Part shown: positions 7,333-15,231 of the stretch, one piece after another
How positions within the stretch are numbered: position 1 is the stretch's first letter
Layout of the letters: every line of letters begins with the position of its first letter
Assembly (NCBI RefSeq): GCF_023544445.1
Contig: NZ_JALPVJ010000041.1
Coordinates: 1-40,138, forward strand
DNA from: Actinoplanes sp. M2I2
GTDB taxonomy: Bacteria > Actinomycetota > Actinomycetes > Mycobacteriales > Micromonosporaceae
Length of the DNA: 40,138 nt
Reading direction: 5' to 3'
Program-made: the position numbers and the translations under genes
The notes under the pieces: generated by a model
Database searches by the model: none
The model's input: the letters and a program-made list of their open reading frames with translations, nothing else
Told to the model about the DNA's origin: nothing

Positions 7333-8607
7333 ATGTCGTCAGCCGGAGTGTTTCAGGCCTCTGGGCCGGGAACGCAGTCGAGCGGGGTCTTGCGGCCTCT
7401 CGGTGCGTTCGAGCGTCTCTACTACCGCTATGCCGAGCGGAATCCGCTGCACTTCACCGTCGCCGCGGAGTTTCGGGTGTCCCTGGACGAAAAGCGAGTG
7501 CGTGCTGCGCTCGCCGCTGTGCAGGAGCGCCATCCGTTGCTCTCGGCGCACATCGAGGATTTGCCGGACACTCGGCTGACCTTCGTCCGTTCCCGGAACG
7601 TACGATCGGTCGGTCTCACGAAGATTCAACAAAGATCGTCCGAATGGCGGTCACATGCCGCAGATGAACTCAGCCGGCCGTTCAACCGGTCGGAAGCTCC
7701 CTTGATGCGGGCGGTCCTCGTCGGCGACGGGGAGGGTTCCACCATCCTGCTGACGTTCGATCACACCGTCGCGGACGGAATCTCGGCGATCCGCATCATG
7801 CGGGACCTCGTGATGGCTCTGAACGACCACCCGCTGACGCCGCTGACGCTGCCACCGTCCCAGGAGGAGATGCTCGCCCGGTCTCTGCCCGAATCAGATC
7901 GGCGAATCCCTGAGGCGAAGGACGGCGACCGGCGCTTGGTCGGTCCCGCTACGCTCAGGCCCTTTGACCGCAGTGCCGCCCCTGACATTCACACGGCCGA
8001 GTTGACCGCCGCCGAAACTGGTCGGCTGATTCAAAGGTGTCGTGCCGAAGGAACGACGGTAAATGCGTTGATCACGGCGGTGGCTTCCGGTGTCCGCGCC
8101 AAGGAGCGCACGGAACAGTTCGTCAGGACGGTCACGAACATCAACTTCCGGAGCCTCATCGGTGCCGGCGACGACTGTGTGGACTACTTGACCGCAACGC
8201 GCACCGGGATGGCTCCCCATGACGGCTCGACGGTGTGGGATCAGGCCCGAGTGATCGGCAAGGACATCGCTGCCGCTAGGTCGCCGGCCGGAATCGGCGG
8301 TGCATCGGCGCTGACGCAGCAGTTCATCCCCGCCGATGCGGGGAGCGAGCTCGCCGAGAGTTTCATGGTGGGGGCACTCTCGTACGAGATCATGATCAGC
8401 AACCTCGGCGTTCAGGACATCCCGGATGTGGGCCCGGTGCGCCCCCATGCCCTGTGGGGACCGATTCTGCTGTGCCAGGTCGAAGGGGAGTACGTCACCG
8501 GGGTCACCACCTACGATGGCCGGCTGCGCTTCGTCACCTGCGCACACGATTCGGTCAGTGCCTTCGTGGATGAGCTCCGCGCCGCACTCGTGAGTGCCGG
8601 CGACTGA
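7333..8607 (+). CDS. Condensation-domain acyltransferase, PapA/wax-synthase-like
   Basis: A 424-residue stand-alone member of the CoA-dependent acyltransferase/condensation superfamily. The catalytic motif, normally HHxxxDG, reads DHTVADG with His144 and Asp149-Gly following in the usual spacing. The first His of the pair is Asp, as in many PapA-like enzymes. N-terminal features such as RPLGAFERLYYRYAERNPLHFTVAAEF and the later FRSLIGAGDDCVDYLTATRT also fit. These enzymes move acyl chains onto alcohol or amine acceptors; no partner synthase is present, so the substrate is unknown. The ATG at 7333 has AAGGGG 5 nt upstream. The gene appears to stand alone. Confidence 0.8.
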   Translation: MSSAGVFQASGPGTQSSGVLRPLGAFERLYYRYAERNPLHFTVAAEFRVSLDEKRVRAALAAVQERHPLLSAHIEDLPDTRLTFVRSRNVRSVGLTKIQQRSSEWRSHAADELSRPFNRSEAPLMRAVLVGDGEGSTILLTFDHTVADGISAIRIMRDLVMALNDHPLTPLTLPPSQEEMLARSLPESDRRIPEAKDGDRRLVGPATLRPFDRSAAPDIHTAELTAAETGRLIQRCRAEGTTVNALITAVASGVRAKERTEQFVRTVTNINFRSLIGAGDDCVDYLTATRTGMAPHDGSTVWDQARVIGKDIAAARSPAGIGGASALTQQFIPADAGSELAESFMVGALSYEIMISNLGVQDIPDVGPVRPHALWGPILLCQVEGEYVTGVTTYDGRLRFVTCAHDSVSAFVDELRAALVSAGD

Positions 8608-8627
8608 TCCGACGGCGTCATGACCAG

Positions 8628-9146
8628 GTGGTGCGAGGCGTGGAGTCAGCCTACTCGCGGCGGGCCGGCCCCGCGCCGTCAACTCCCGTCCGAGGGCTGC
8701 GTTGCTCGGCGCTGCCGCCGAGCCGGTCGCCTTCGGTGGCGCTCGCTCCGGTCGACGCCGTCAATCTGACCGTCGAGGCCGTCGGCCCGCAGATCGACTA
8801 TTACCTGCACGGCGGCATCACCGCGGTTCAAGCCGTGCTGCCCGCCATGACGGCCAGGCGCTCCGGCGTCATCGTCGTCACGACGGGCGCCTCGTCCGGG
8901 CCCGTCATCCACCCGCCGCTCGGCAGCGTCGGCGCTGCTACGGCGGCGCTGCGCAACTGGACCCTCCAACTGCATGCTGCCCTCGAACCCCACGGCGTCT
9001 ACGCGGCACACGTGGCCATTGCCGCGTACATCGGAAAAGGCGGACCCCAGTCTCAACCCGACGCCATCGCTGAGGCCTATCGTGAGCTGGTGACGAGCCG
9101 CACTCAGGCAGAGCTCGTCTACCGCGACGAGACCCTGAAGCTCTAG
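8628..9146 (+). pseudogene. 5'-truncated short-chain dehydrogenase/reductase
   Basis: From about 8751 the frame reads like the C-terminal two thirds of an SDR: VNLTVEAVGPQIDYYLHGG, then AVLPAMTARRSGVIVVTTGASS and AALRNWTLQLHAALEPHGVYAAHVAI. The N-terminal Rossmann part with the TGxxxGIG cofactor motif is missing; the 40 codons before 8751 do not match SDRs. The Tyr-x-x-x-Lys region is also degenerate (GSVGAATAALRNW). It probably cannot bind NAD(P). A gene fragment left by deletion is the simplest reading. Confidence 0.7.
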
Positions 9147-9166
9147 GCAGGCACCCCGGGGAGAGC

Positions 9167-9370
9167 TCAGTTCGGCCGTACCCATACGTCCATGACGATC
9201 TCGACGGATTCGCGGACGATGCCGTACCAGCCGATGTGGGTCTCGGTGGCCGGCGTGGTGGCCGCCTCGGACCTGATGGACAGCACGAAACCGGCCAGTG
9301 CCGCCGAGGCCAGGACAGCCAGGGCGATCAACAGGCGCGGACGTGGATGGTTCGGGGTCTGTCCCGCCAT
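9167..9370 (-). CDS. Small single-pass membrane protein
   Basis: 67 residues: a short basic N-terminus (MAGQTPNHPRPR), one hydrophobic helix (LLIALAVLASAALAGFVLSI, residues about 13-32), then an outside tail of about 35 residues (ATETHIGWYGIVRESVEIVM). It could be a signal anchor or a small secreted protein. GAGGGAA lies about 6 nt before the ATG. No family recognised. It is divergent from the histidine kinase at 9597. Confidence 0.55.
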   Translation of the reverse strand: MAGQTPNHPRPRLLIALAVLASAALAGFVLSIRSEAATTPATETHIGWYGIVRESVEIVMDVWVRPN

Positions 9371-9596
9371 GGTGGTTCCCTCGAACGAACGGTGTGGAGC
9401 TCACCATCAGGCTGCCCTCCCCGACCTCGCCGGCACATCTGGCGCGGGCATGAACTGTGCCTTGCGACCTCCGACGGAGACGGCTCCGCCGCAGGTAGGA
9501 ACTTCGCTGCCGTACGCCTCGAGAATCACCGTGAGCCGAGTCCCGTCGGTAGCATCGGTGCCGGCACACGTCGGGAACGCGAATGGGTGAGCAGCG

Positions 9597-10907
9597 ATGG
9601 ACAAGCCCCGCGGGTTCGGCGGGTCAGCCGATCGGAAGCGACGCGACTGGGACAGCAGACTGGACGCGCTGGGACTGACGACGCCCTTGCGGCGTGACAG
9701 TGCGCTGGCGATCCTCGTTGCCGGCGTGACGGCCGGCCTGCTTCTGCTTCCCGGCATCTCCGGCACGGTCACCACCTTCACCGATGGCCCGCCGTTCGTG
9801 GTGGCGGGACTGCTGGTGGCGCAGGCGGCGGCGTTGTGCCTGCGCCGGGTCCGGCCGATGTGGTGCCTCACCGCGGTCCTGGCCCTGCAGATCGGCCTGG
9901 CTCTGGCCGCGGGGCCGGGGGAGGGCCTCCGCGGAGCGGCCCTGGCCATCGCCGTCTACTCCTGTGGCACGTTGATGCCGAAGCGCAGCGCTGCGCTGGT
10001 CGCTGGGCTCGCGGCGTTCACGGAGACGGCAAGCTTCGTGGTGCTGAGCGCGATCCCGGCCGCCCTCGCGTCGACCGTCCCTGCATCGCCCCCGCTGATC
10101 TCGCGCATCGTGGTGCAGATTGTTCTCTCGGCGACCCTCTATGGCGCAGCGGCTGCGCTCGGCCGCAACACCACGATTCGCCGCCGGTACACCGAGATGG
10201 TCGAGCTTCGCGCCGCCGAGGCCGCGGAGAACCTGAGCGTGCGGACCGACGCCGCTCTCGCCGCCGAGCGCACCCGGATGGCCCGGGAACTGCATGATGT
10301 GGCCGCCCACCACCTCACCGCCCTCATCGTGCAAGCGACCGTCGTGGAACGCATGCTCGACCGGGATCCGGACGCGGCTCGCCGGAGTGCCGCCGCCATC
10401 CGTACGGAGGGGAAAAGCGCCTTGCAGAATCTGCGGTTGGTCGTCGGGGCCCTGCGAGAATCCGGCCCGGCCGAACCGGGACTGCCCCACGGCGGCGCGC
10501 CCGTACCCGGTCTGGTGATGATCGAACATCTGGTCGCCGGCCACGCGGACACGCAGGCCCGGCCCCGGCTGATCGTGTCCGGCCAGCCTGGTGACCTGTC
10601 GGAGGCGGCCGATCTGGCCTTCTACCGCGTGACGCAGGAGGCGCTGTCCAACGCCCGCGATCACGCACCCGGCGCCATGGTCACCATCACGATCGATCAC
10701 CGGAAGGAGGCCAGTGTGCTCGAGATTCACAACGGCCCGGGTTCCGCCCGGCAGACGCGGGCCGATCGTCGCCATCGCGGCTTCGGACTGATCGGCATGC
10801 GCGAGCGCGCCGGCCTCATCGGGGCCTCCCTGTCCGCGGGCCCGACTCCGGACGGTGGCTGGTCGGTCAAGCTGACCATTCCCCGTACGGCCGGCCGGCC
10901 CCGATGA
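9597..10907 (+). CDS. Orphan sensor histidine kinase (HisKA_3, NarL-type)
   Basis: 436 residues. Several hydrophobic helices (about 35-185) form a membrane sensor region with little outside loop. A coiled linker leads to the dimerisation/phosphotransfer helix, MARELHDVAAHHL, with His233 as phospho-acceptor. The ATP-binding domain shows the N-box around FYRVTQEALSNARDHAPGA and the G-box GFGLIGMRERAGLIGAS near 395. Kinases of this type are nearly always followed by a LuxR-type response regulator, but none follows here. The stop overlaps an ATGATCACC that matches the first codons (Met-Ile-Thr) of the regulator at 383-1057, then similarity ends. It could therefore phosphorylate that distant regulator, whose own kinase is a relic of the same type (inference). 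Confidence 0.88.
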   Translation: MDKPRGFGGSADRKRRDWDSRLDALGLTTPLRRDSALAILVAGVTAGLLLLPGISGTVTTFTDGPPFVVAGLLVAQAAALCLRRVRPMWCLTAVLALQIGLALAAGPGEGLRGAALAIAVYSCGTLMPKRSAALVAGLAAFTETASFVVLSAIPAALASTVPASPPLISRIVVQIVLSATLYGAAAALGRNTTIRRRYTEMVELRAAEAAENLSVRTDAALAAERTRMARELHDVAAHHLTALIVQATVVERMLDRDPDAARRSAAAIRTEGKSALQNLRLVVGALRESGPAEPGLPHGGAPVPGLVMIEHLVAGHADTQARPRLIVSGQPGDLSEAADLAFYRVTQEALSNARDHAPGAMVTITIDHRKEASVLEIHNGPGSARQTRADRRHRGFGLIGMRERAGLIGASLSAGPTPDGGWSVKLTIPRTAGRPR

Positions 10908-11084
10908 TCACCGGGTACGGGCCGTCCGGGTCGGCCGTCGCTCGATCCTTCGTCGGTCAGTCGTTGTGGAGCGCGCGTCGACGCCTCGCGTAGACCCGGG
11001 GGCCGACGCGGGAGACGAACGCGAACGGTAGCGCCGGGATGGCGTCGCGGAGGATGCGGTCCGTGCGGCAACTCTCGCCGGCGG

Positions 11085-11768
11085 TCAGGCGCTTCGGCGC
11101 AGCGCGATGGAATAGGACAGGGCCTTGCGCAGGCCCGGCAACTCCTGCTCGACCCGATCGGCCAGGGCGCGGATGGCCGGCTTGTGCGTTCTCAGTTCGC
11201 GCCAGCGGAACATGGTGCCCACCAGTCCGTCGACCGCCAGGGTGGTGAGCACGGCGTCCCCGAGCGAGACGGATGCGGGTGCGGAGTCTGTCCGCACCGC
11301 GTCGCGGATCCGGCTCCGCAGCGCCTGAACCTGCGCGGGATCGACGGTGACGATCTTCTTGCGCCGGATCGGGCCGAAGACCTGATGGTGCTCGATCGTG
11401 ATGTGCCCGGCGCCGGCAAGTTGTTCCTGGACGAAGCGCTCGGCCTTGTCCCATCGGCTCTCCAGCACGTCGAACCAGCTTCGTGGCTGGTCCGGCGGAA
11501 CGTCGCCGAGCACCTGCGCGAGGAACGGGTCGATGGTGGCCGGTGCCGGGGTGTTCGTTCGCCCGGCCTTGCCGCCGCGGTCGTGCAGCAGGCCGGCGAT
11601 GCGAAGCTCGGCGACCGCGGCCGCGGAGAGCAGCGATCCACGAACCGGTTCGCTGTCGGCGTCGAGCCGGCCTTTCTCCTCCTGGAGACTGAGGAGGAAG
11701 AGTCGGTGCGGCAACGGCAGAGTCTCGACCGTCGGCCTCGATCCGGTGGGGCCGGAGGACGGCATCAT
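11085..11768 (-). CDS. GPP34-family (GOLPH3/Vps74-like) protein, copy 1
   Basis: 227 residues with the all-helical GPP34 pattern: LPHRLFLLSLQEEKGRL near the start, LLSAAAVAELRIAGLLHD, and GALVDE-like elements later, followed by LRSRIRDAV and VGTMFRWRELRTHKPAIRAL. In eukaryotes this family binds PI4P on Golgi membranes and sorts glycosyltransferases. The role of the many actinobacterial members is unknown; membrane association is a reasonable guess. It starts 42 bp after the RidA gene on the same strand, so both are likely one operon driven by the MerR-type promoter at 12264-12294. A second GPP34 gene is at 28311. Confidence 0.82.
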   Translation of the reverse strand: MMPSSGPTGSRPTVETLPLPHRLFLLSLQEEKGRLDADSEPVRGSLLSAAAVAELRIAGLLHDRGGKAGRTNTPAPATIDPFLAQVLGDVPPDQPRSWFDVLESRWDKAERFVQEQLAGAGHITIEHHQVFGPIRRKKIVTVDPAQVQALRSRIRDAVRTDSAPASVSLGDAVLTTLAVDGLVGTMFRWRELRTHKPAIRALADRVEQELPGLRKALSYSIALRRSA

Positions 11769-11810
11769 GCGGAGAATCCTTCACGAAAGGGGAGGGGCGT
11801 CGGCGGCATC

Positions 11811-12215
11811 TCAGTCGAGGACGGCGGTTGCTTCGATCTCCACGAAGAAATCGGGTGTGAAGAGAGCTTGGACGCCGATGATGCTGATGGGCGGAGTCGG
11901 AGCGGGCAGACCCTCGGCCTGCGCCCGCGCGATGCCGGCGAGAACCTCGTCCCACTTCTCCGGCACCCAGTCCACGATGTAGAAGGTGAGTCGCGCGAGG
12001 TCGCCGGCGTCCCCTCCCGCGCCGCGGACACCAATGATGATGTTGCGCAGCGCGGCGTGGACCTGACCGGCCAGATCCGGTGCGGCCGGCCGGAAGTCGG
12101 GGGTGACGCCGGCCTGGCCGGCCAGCAGGATCAGCCGGGACCCGGTCGCGGCAGCGACCGGAAAATAGTCGGTCTGCCGGAGCAATCCGTCCGGGTGCAA
12201 GAACTCGACGGCCAT
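11811..12215 (-). CDS. RidA-family (YjgF/YER057c/UK114) protein
   Basis: 134 residues, the normal length. Family landmarks: the LLAGQAGVTPDF region, QVHAALRNIIIGVRGAGGDAGDLARLTFYIVD, and the C-terminal PPISIIGVQALFTPDFFVEIEATAVLD. Classical RidA hydrolyses reactive enamine/imine intermediates using an Arg in the last segment (RPxR-A-x-V-A-x-LP-x-x). Here the matching region reads ISIIGVQALF and lacks that Arg, so it belongs to a non-canonical subfamily, and deaminase activity is doubtful. It is first in an operon with GPP34. The ATG at 12215 is preceded by a GGGA about 8 nt away. Confidence 0.85.
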   Translation of the reverse strand: MAVEFLHPDGLLRQTDYFPVAAATGSRLILLAGQAGVTPDFRPAAPDLAGQVHAALRNIIIGVRGAGGDAGDLARLTFYIVDWVPEKWDEVLAGIARAQAEGLPAPTPPISIIGVQALFTPDFFVEIEATAVLD

Positions 12216-12263
12216 GTGATTTTCCCATCCCTGCGTTGCGGGCTCTGCCTGGTGATCTCTCCT

Positions 12264-12294
12264 AGTGAAATCGGTGTTCCGGGAACACAGTCAA
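12264..12294 (-). promoter_or_regulatory. MerR-type promoter, copy 3
   Basis: Read leftward: -35 TTGACT (12294-12289), a 19-bp spacer with GTGT-N7-ACACCG, -10 TTCACT (12269-12264). It lies at the very 3' end of the upstream hydrolase gene: the TGA inside TTGAC is that gene's stop codon. It drives RidA and GPP34, 50 bp downstream. Confidence 0.7.
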
Positions 12295-13172
12295 GATGAG
12301 CGCTGACTTCCTCGGTGGTGCCGGCCGAGGAAGTCGCGGATGAGGTCGGCGACATCGTCCAGGTGGCTCTCCAGCAGGAAGTGGCCGCCGTCCACGAGGT
12401 GCACCTCGGCGTCGGGCAGGTCTTCGCCGAAGGCCTTCGCCCCGTCGGCCGAGAAGATCTCGTCGTTGCGGCCCCAAACCGCCAGAACGGGAATCCGGTT
12501 AGTGCGCAGGTGTTCCTGAAGCCGGGGATAGATCGCCCGGTTCGTCGGGTAGTCAGCGAAAAGGCGCAGTTGCACCTCGTCGTTGCCCGGCCGCTGAAGC
12601 AGTGCGTGGTCGAGGGTCCAGGTGTCAGGACTGACGACGCTCGGATCCGGTACGCCGTGGGTGTATTGCCAGACGATCGCGTCCAGGCCCAGGGCCGGGC
12701 GGATGGCCGCCTCGGTCCGCGGGTTCCGGTTCTCGGCGTAGGCCCAGACCGGGGCCCAGAAATCGGGTACGAAGCCGGCCTCGTAGGCGTTGCCGTTCTG
12801 GGAGATGACGGCGGTCACCGGAGCGTCGGGCCTCAGGGCGAGCCGCCATCCGATCGGCGCGCCGTAGTCCTGGACGTAGATGGCGTACCGGCGGACTCCG
12901 AGCTGCCCGAGCAGGCCCGCGGTGAGCCGGGCCAGGGCGTCGAAGCTGTATGCGAACTCCTCCATCGTGGGCGTGCCGGACTGGCCGAAGCCGAGGTGGT
13001 CGGGTGCGATCACGTGGTACCGGTCGGCCAGCCTCCCGATGAGCTCACGGAACATGAACGAGCTGGTGGGGTATCCGTGCAGCAGCACCACGGCCGGAGC
13101 GCCGGGGTCCCCTGCTTGCCGATAGAAGAGCCGATGTCCTTCGACGACGGCGAACCGGTGAAAGACGCGCAT
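12291..13172 (-). CDS. Alpha/beta hydrolase, haloalkane dehalogenase/epoxide hydrolase type
   Basis: 293 residues. Oxyanion motif HGYPTSS at 32-38, nucleophile Asp102 in YVQDYGAPIG (an aspartate rather than serine, as in dehalogenases and soluble epoxide hydrolases), acid in WGRNDEIF, and His in DGGHFLLESH. A helical cap lies between about 130 and 220. The exact reaction (C-halogen or epoxide hydrolysis) cannot be decided; the residue after the nucleophile is Tyr, whereas dehalogenases usually have Trp. The ATG at 13172 has AAGGAGG 6 nt upstream; a longer frame to 13217 would run into the promoter. It is driven by MerR-type promoter copy 4. Confidence 0.87.
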   Translation of the reverse strand: MRVFHRFAVVEGHRLFYRQAGDPGAPAVVLLHGYPTSSFMFRELIGRLADRYHVIAPDHLGFGQSGTPTMEEFAYSFDALARLTAGLLGQLGVRRYAIYVQDYGAPIGWRLALRPDAPVTAVISQNGNAYEAGFVPDFWAPVWAYAENRNPRTEAAIRPALGLDAIVWQYTHGVPDPSVVSPDTWTLDHALLQRPGNDEVQLRLFADYPTNRAIYPRLQEHLRTNRIPVLAVWGRNDEIFSADGAKAFGEDLPDAEVHLVDGGHFLLESHLDDVADLIRDFLGRHHRGSQRSS

Positions 13173-13208
13173 CGCTGACCTCCTTGGTGTTCCCGGGATT
13201 GTCAGACC

Positions 13209-13239
13209 AGGCGACACCGTGTTCCTGGCACATGGTCAA
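13209..13239 (-). promoter_or_regulatory. MerR-type promoter, copy 4
   Basis: Read leftward: -35 TTGACC (13239-13234), a 19-bp spacer with ATGT-N7-ACACGG, -10 TCGCCT (13214-13209). Transcription would begin near 13202, about 30 nt before the hydrolase ATG. It stands back to back with copy 5, which points rightward 79 bp away. Confidence 0.7.
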
Positions 13240-13317
13240 GGCGTTCGACGGCTGAGCCGACTCGCAGGGGAGTCAGGCGCGGCGATCGAAGCGGACTTGA
13301 CCCTGTGGAGGGGGCGC

Positions 13318-13348
13318 TTGACTGTGTCGTGAGAACACGGCTTCCACT
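13318..13348 (+). promoter_or_regulatory. MerR-type promoter, copy 5
   Basis: -35 TTGACT (13318-13323), a 19-bp spacer with GTGT-N7-ACACGG, -10 TCCACT (13343-13348). It leads to the sigma factor at 13434 with a leader of about 80 nt. A second TTGACCCTGTG at 13296 lacks the right half of the dyad and is not counted. Confidence 0.7.
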
Positions 13349-13433
13349 CAAGAAGTCGAAACAGCAGCTCGGCTCCGATGAGCACGGGCCGCTGGTTTCG
13401 TTGCCGATGGCGTACTGAGTGGAAGGACCGGCG

Positions 13434-13976
13434 ATGCTCGTTGTGGTTCATCCGAGATCCGAGGCGGATGCGGCGGTGCGGGAGCAGCGCATGTGTGAGC
13501 TCTACGCGGCTACCGCGGCCCAGTTGAGGCGTTATCTCGTACGTCTGTCGGGTCGGCCCGAGGATGCCGAGGATCTGCTTCAGGAGACCATGTTGCGGGC
13601 CTGGCGGCGGGTCGACGACTTGCCTGCCGGTGTCGAGGCGCGTCGCCGTTGGATGTTCACGGTGGCGCGGAACGTGGCGATCGACGCGGTCCGGAGCATG
13701 AGGGCCCGGCCGGCCGAGGTGTATGGAGCTGACGGGGTGGCGGCTGCGGCGGTTCCCGATGAGACCAGCCGTCTGCTCGATCGGCAGGTGTTGGGGGACA
13801 CCCTGGCGCGGTTGACTGATCGACAGCGAGCGGTACTGGTGTCGTTGTACTGGACGGATCGGTCGGTGGCCGAGACCGCCGCGAGTCTGGGTATCCGGGA
13901 GGGGACGGTGCGTTCTCGCTCGCACTATGCCTTGCGCGCCGTCCGGGGCCTGCTGAGCCGCATCGACCCCGGCTAG
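13434..13976 (+). CDS. ECF-type RNA polymerase sigma factor
   Basis: 180 residues with regions sigma-2 (about 20-85: YLVRLSGRPEDAEDLLQETMLRAWRRVDDLP, then RRWMFTVARNVAIDAVRS) and sigma-4 (about 115-170: LARLTDRQRAVLVSLYWTDRSVAETAASLGIREGTVRSR). It redirects RNA polymerase to a small promoter set. The start at 13434 follows GGAAGGA; an earlier in-frame GTG at 13419 has no better site. No anti-sigma gene follows. Instead, a histidine kinase begins 1 nt after the stop, then a response regulator, which suggests the sigma factor is controlled at the transcription level, by promoter copy 5, or by that two-component pair (inference). Confidence 0.9.
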   Translation: MLVVVHPRSEADAAVREQRMCELYAATAAQLRRYLVRLSGRPEDAEDLLQETMLRAWRRVDDLPAGVEARRRWMFTVARNVAIDAVRSMRARPAEVYGADGVAAAAVPDETSRLLDRQVLGDTLARLTDRQRAVLVSLYWTDRSVAETAASLGIREGTVRSRSHYALRAVRGLLSRIDPG

Positions 13977-13977
13977 C

Positions 13978-15231
13978 GTGGCCGCCCCTCGTGCCGGAGT
14001 GCCGGTGGCTCCTCCCGGGCCCTCCGGGATCGACCTCCGGCAGCGCCGGCCGATCCTGTCGTGGCTGCTGTGGTGGCTGGTCGCCGGTGGGCTTGCGCTC
14101 ATCTTCCTGCCCGTCAACGCGACGCTGGGTGCTCAACTGTTCGGGATCAACCCGATGGTCGCGGTCCTCACGGGCATCGCCCAGAGCGCCGCGCTGCCCC
14201 TGGTCCTCGTCCGGCCCCGCGAAGCGACCGCGCTGCAACTGCTCGCCGTGGTGGTGGTCGCGACTGCCCTCCCGGCCGGCTCGGTATCGACGTGGCCGCT
14301 CACCGTGCCGGGCCTGCTGACGCTGATCGCGCACCTCGGCCTGGTCTCGGCCCGTTACGACCGGAGCGCCGCGGCGGCGACCTGGGGTATGAGCGCTCTG
14401 CTCATCCCCGTGGTGGCGTTGCTCGACCCGGGCGGCCGATCGGTCGGCGACGGGCTGGTCATGGAGATTCTGTATCCGTCGCTGTCGGCCGGCGTGCTGG
14501 GCGCCGTCATGCTGATCCGCCGTTGGCGGCAGGTCCGGCGGGAACTCTCCGACGCGCGCCGCAACATCGAGGTCGAGCAGAGCCATCGGGCTGTCGCCGA
14601 GGAGCGCACCCGGATCGCCCGCGAACTGCACGACGTCGTCGCCCACAGCATGTCCGTGATTCACATGCAGGCGACCTCCGCGTCGTACCGGATCGAAAGC
14701 CTGGGCCCGGACGCCGAGGCCGAGTTCGAACGGATAGCCACCGGCGCTCGAGCGGCGATGCGCGAGATGCGGCAGCTGCTGTCCGTCCTGCGCGCCGAGG
14801 ATGCGGACGCCGAGCTGGCCCCGGTGCCCGACCTGAGCGGGCTTCAGGACCTGATGGCGTCGGCACAGCGGGCCGGCCTGCCGGTCGAGGTACGCCGGAG
14901 CGATGCCGGGGGAGCGGCAGCCGTGCCGGAACGCGTGGGCCTGGCCGCGTACCGCCTCATCCAGGAGTCGCTGAGCAACGTCATCCGGCACGCCCCCGGT
15001 GCCCGTACCTTGATCAATATCGATCTGGAAGGACGTGATCTGGTGCTGTCGGTCGTGAACGAGGCCGCGTCCGGGCCGGCCGAGCCGATGGAGGCCTCCG
15101 GGTCGACCGGTCACGGGCTGACCGGGATGCGCGAGCGGGTCCGGCAGGTCGGCGGAACACTGCAGACCGGCGCTCGCGACGAAGGCGGCTACCGGGTGAC
15201 GGCACGCCTGCCGATCGGGGAGGACCAGTGA
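13978..15231 (+). CDS. Sensor histidine kinase (HisKA_3)
   Basis: 417 residues. Hydrophobic helices from about 28 to 185 make a membrane sensor with short loops. The phosphotransfer helix reads RIARELHDVVAHSMSVIHMQ with His218. ATP-binding boxes: LAAYRLIQESLSNVIRHAPGA and GHGLTGMRERVRQVGGT near the C-terminus. The GTG at 13978 is 1 nt past the sigma-factor stop, so translation is probably coupled. The end overlaps the response regulator start by 4 nt. The signal sensed is unknown. Confidence 0.92.
   Translation: MAAPRAGVPVAPPGPSGIDLRQRRPILSWLLWWLVAGGLALIFLPVNATLGAQLFGINPMVAVLTGIAQSAALPLVLVRPREATALQLLAVVVVATALPAGSVSTWPLTVPGLLTLIAHLGLVSARYDRSAAAATWGMSALLIPVVALLDPGGRSVGDGLVMEILYPSLSAGVLGAVMLIRRWRQVRRELSDARRNIEVEQSHRAVAEERTRIARELHDVVAHSMSVIHMQATSASYRIESLGPDAEAEFERIATGARAAMREMRQLLSVLRAEDADAELAPVPDLSGLQDLMASAQRAGLPVEVRRSDAGGAAAVPERVGLAAYRLIQESLSNVIRHAPGARTLINIDLEGRDLVLSVVNEAASGPAEPMEASGSTGHGLTGMRERVRQVGGTLQTGARDEGGYRVTARLPIGEDQ

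Noticed and set aside
10957..12228. 423-residue leftward open frame
   Set aside because: Shadow of the RidA and GPP34 genes in another frame. Its last 30 residues (PFAFVSRVGPRVYARRRRAL) look faintly protein-like and might be a relic, but I cannot assign them.
13291..13311. Possible eighth MerR-type promoter (TTGACCCTGTGGAGG)
   Set aside because: It has the -35 and left half-site but lacks the ACA half and the spaced -10. True copy 5 starts 22 bp later.
13657..15114. 485-residue leftward open frame
   Set aside because: Antisense to the sigma factor and kinase genes, with a low-complexity R/H/Q/G-rich product.
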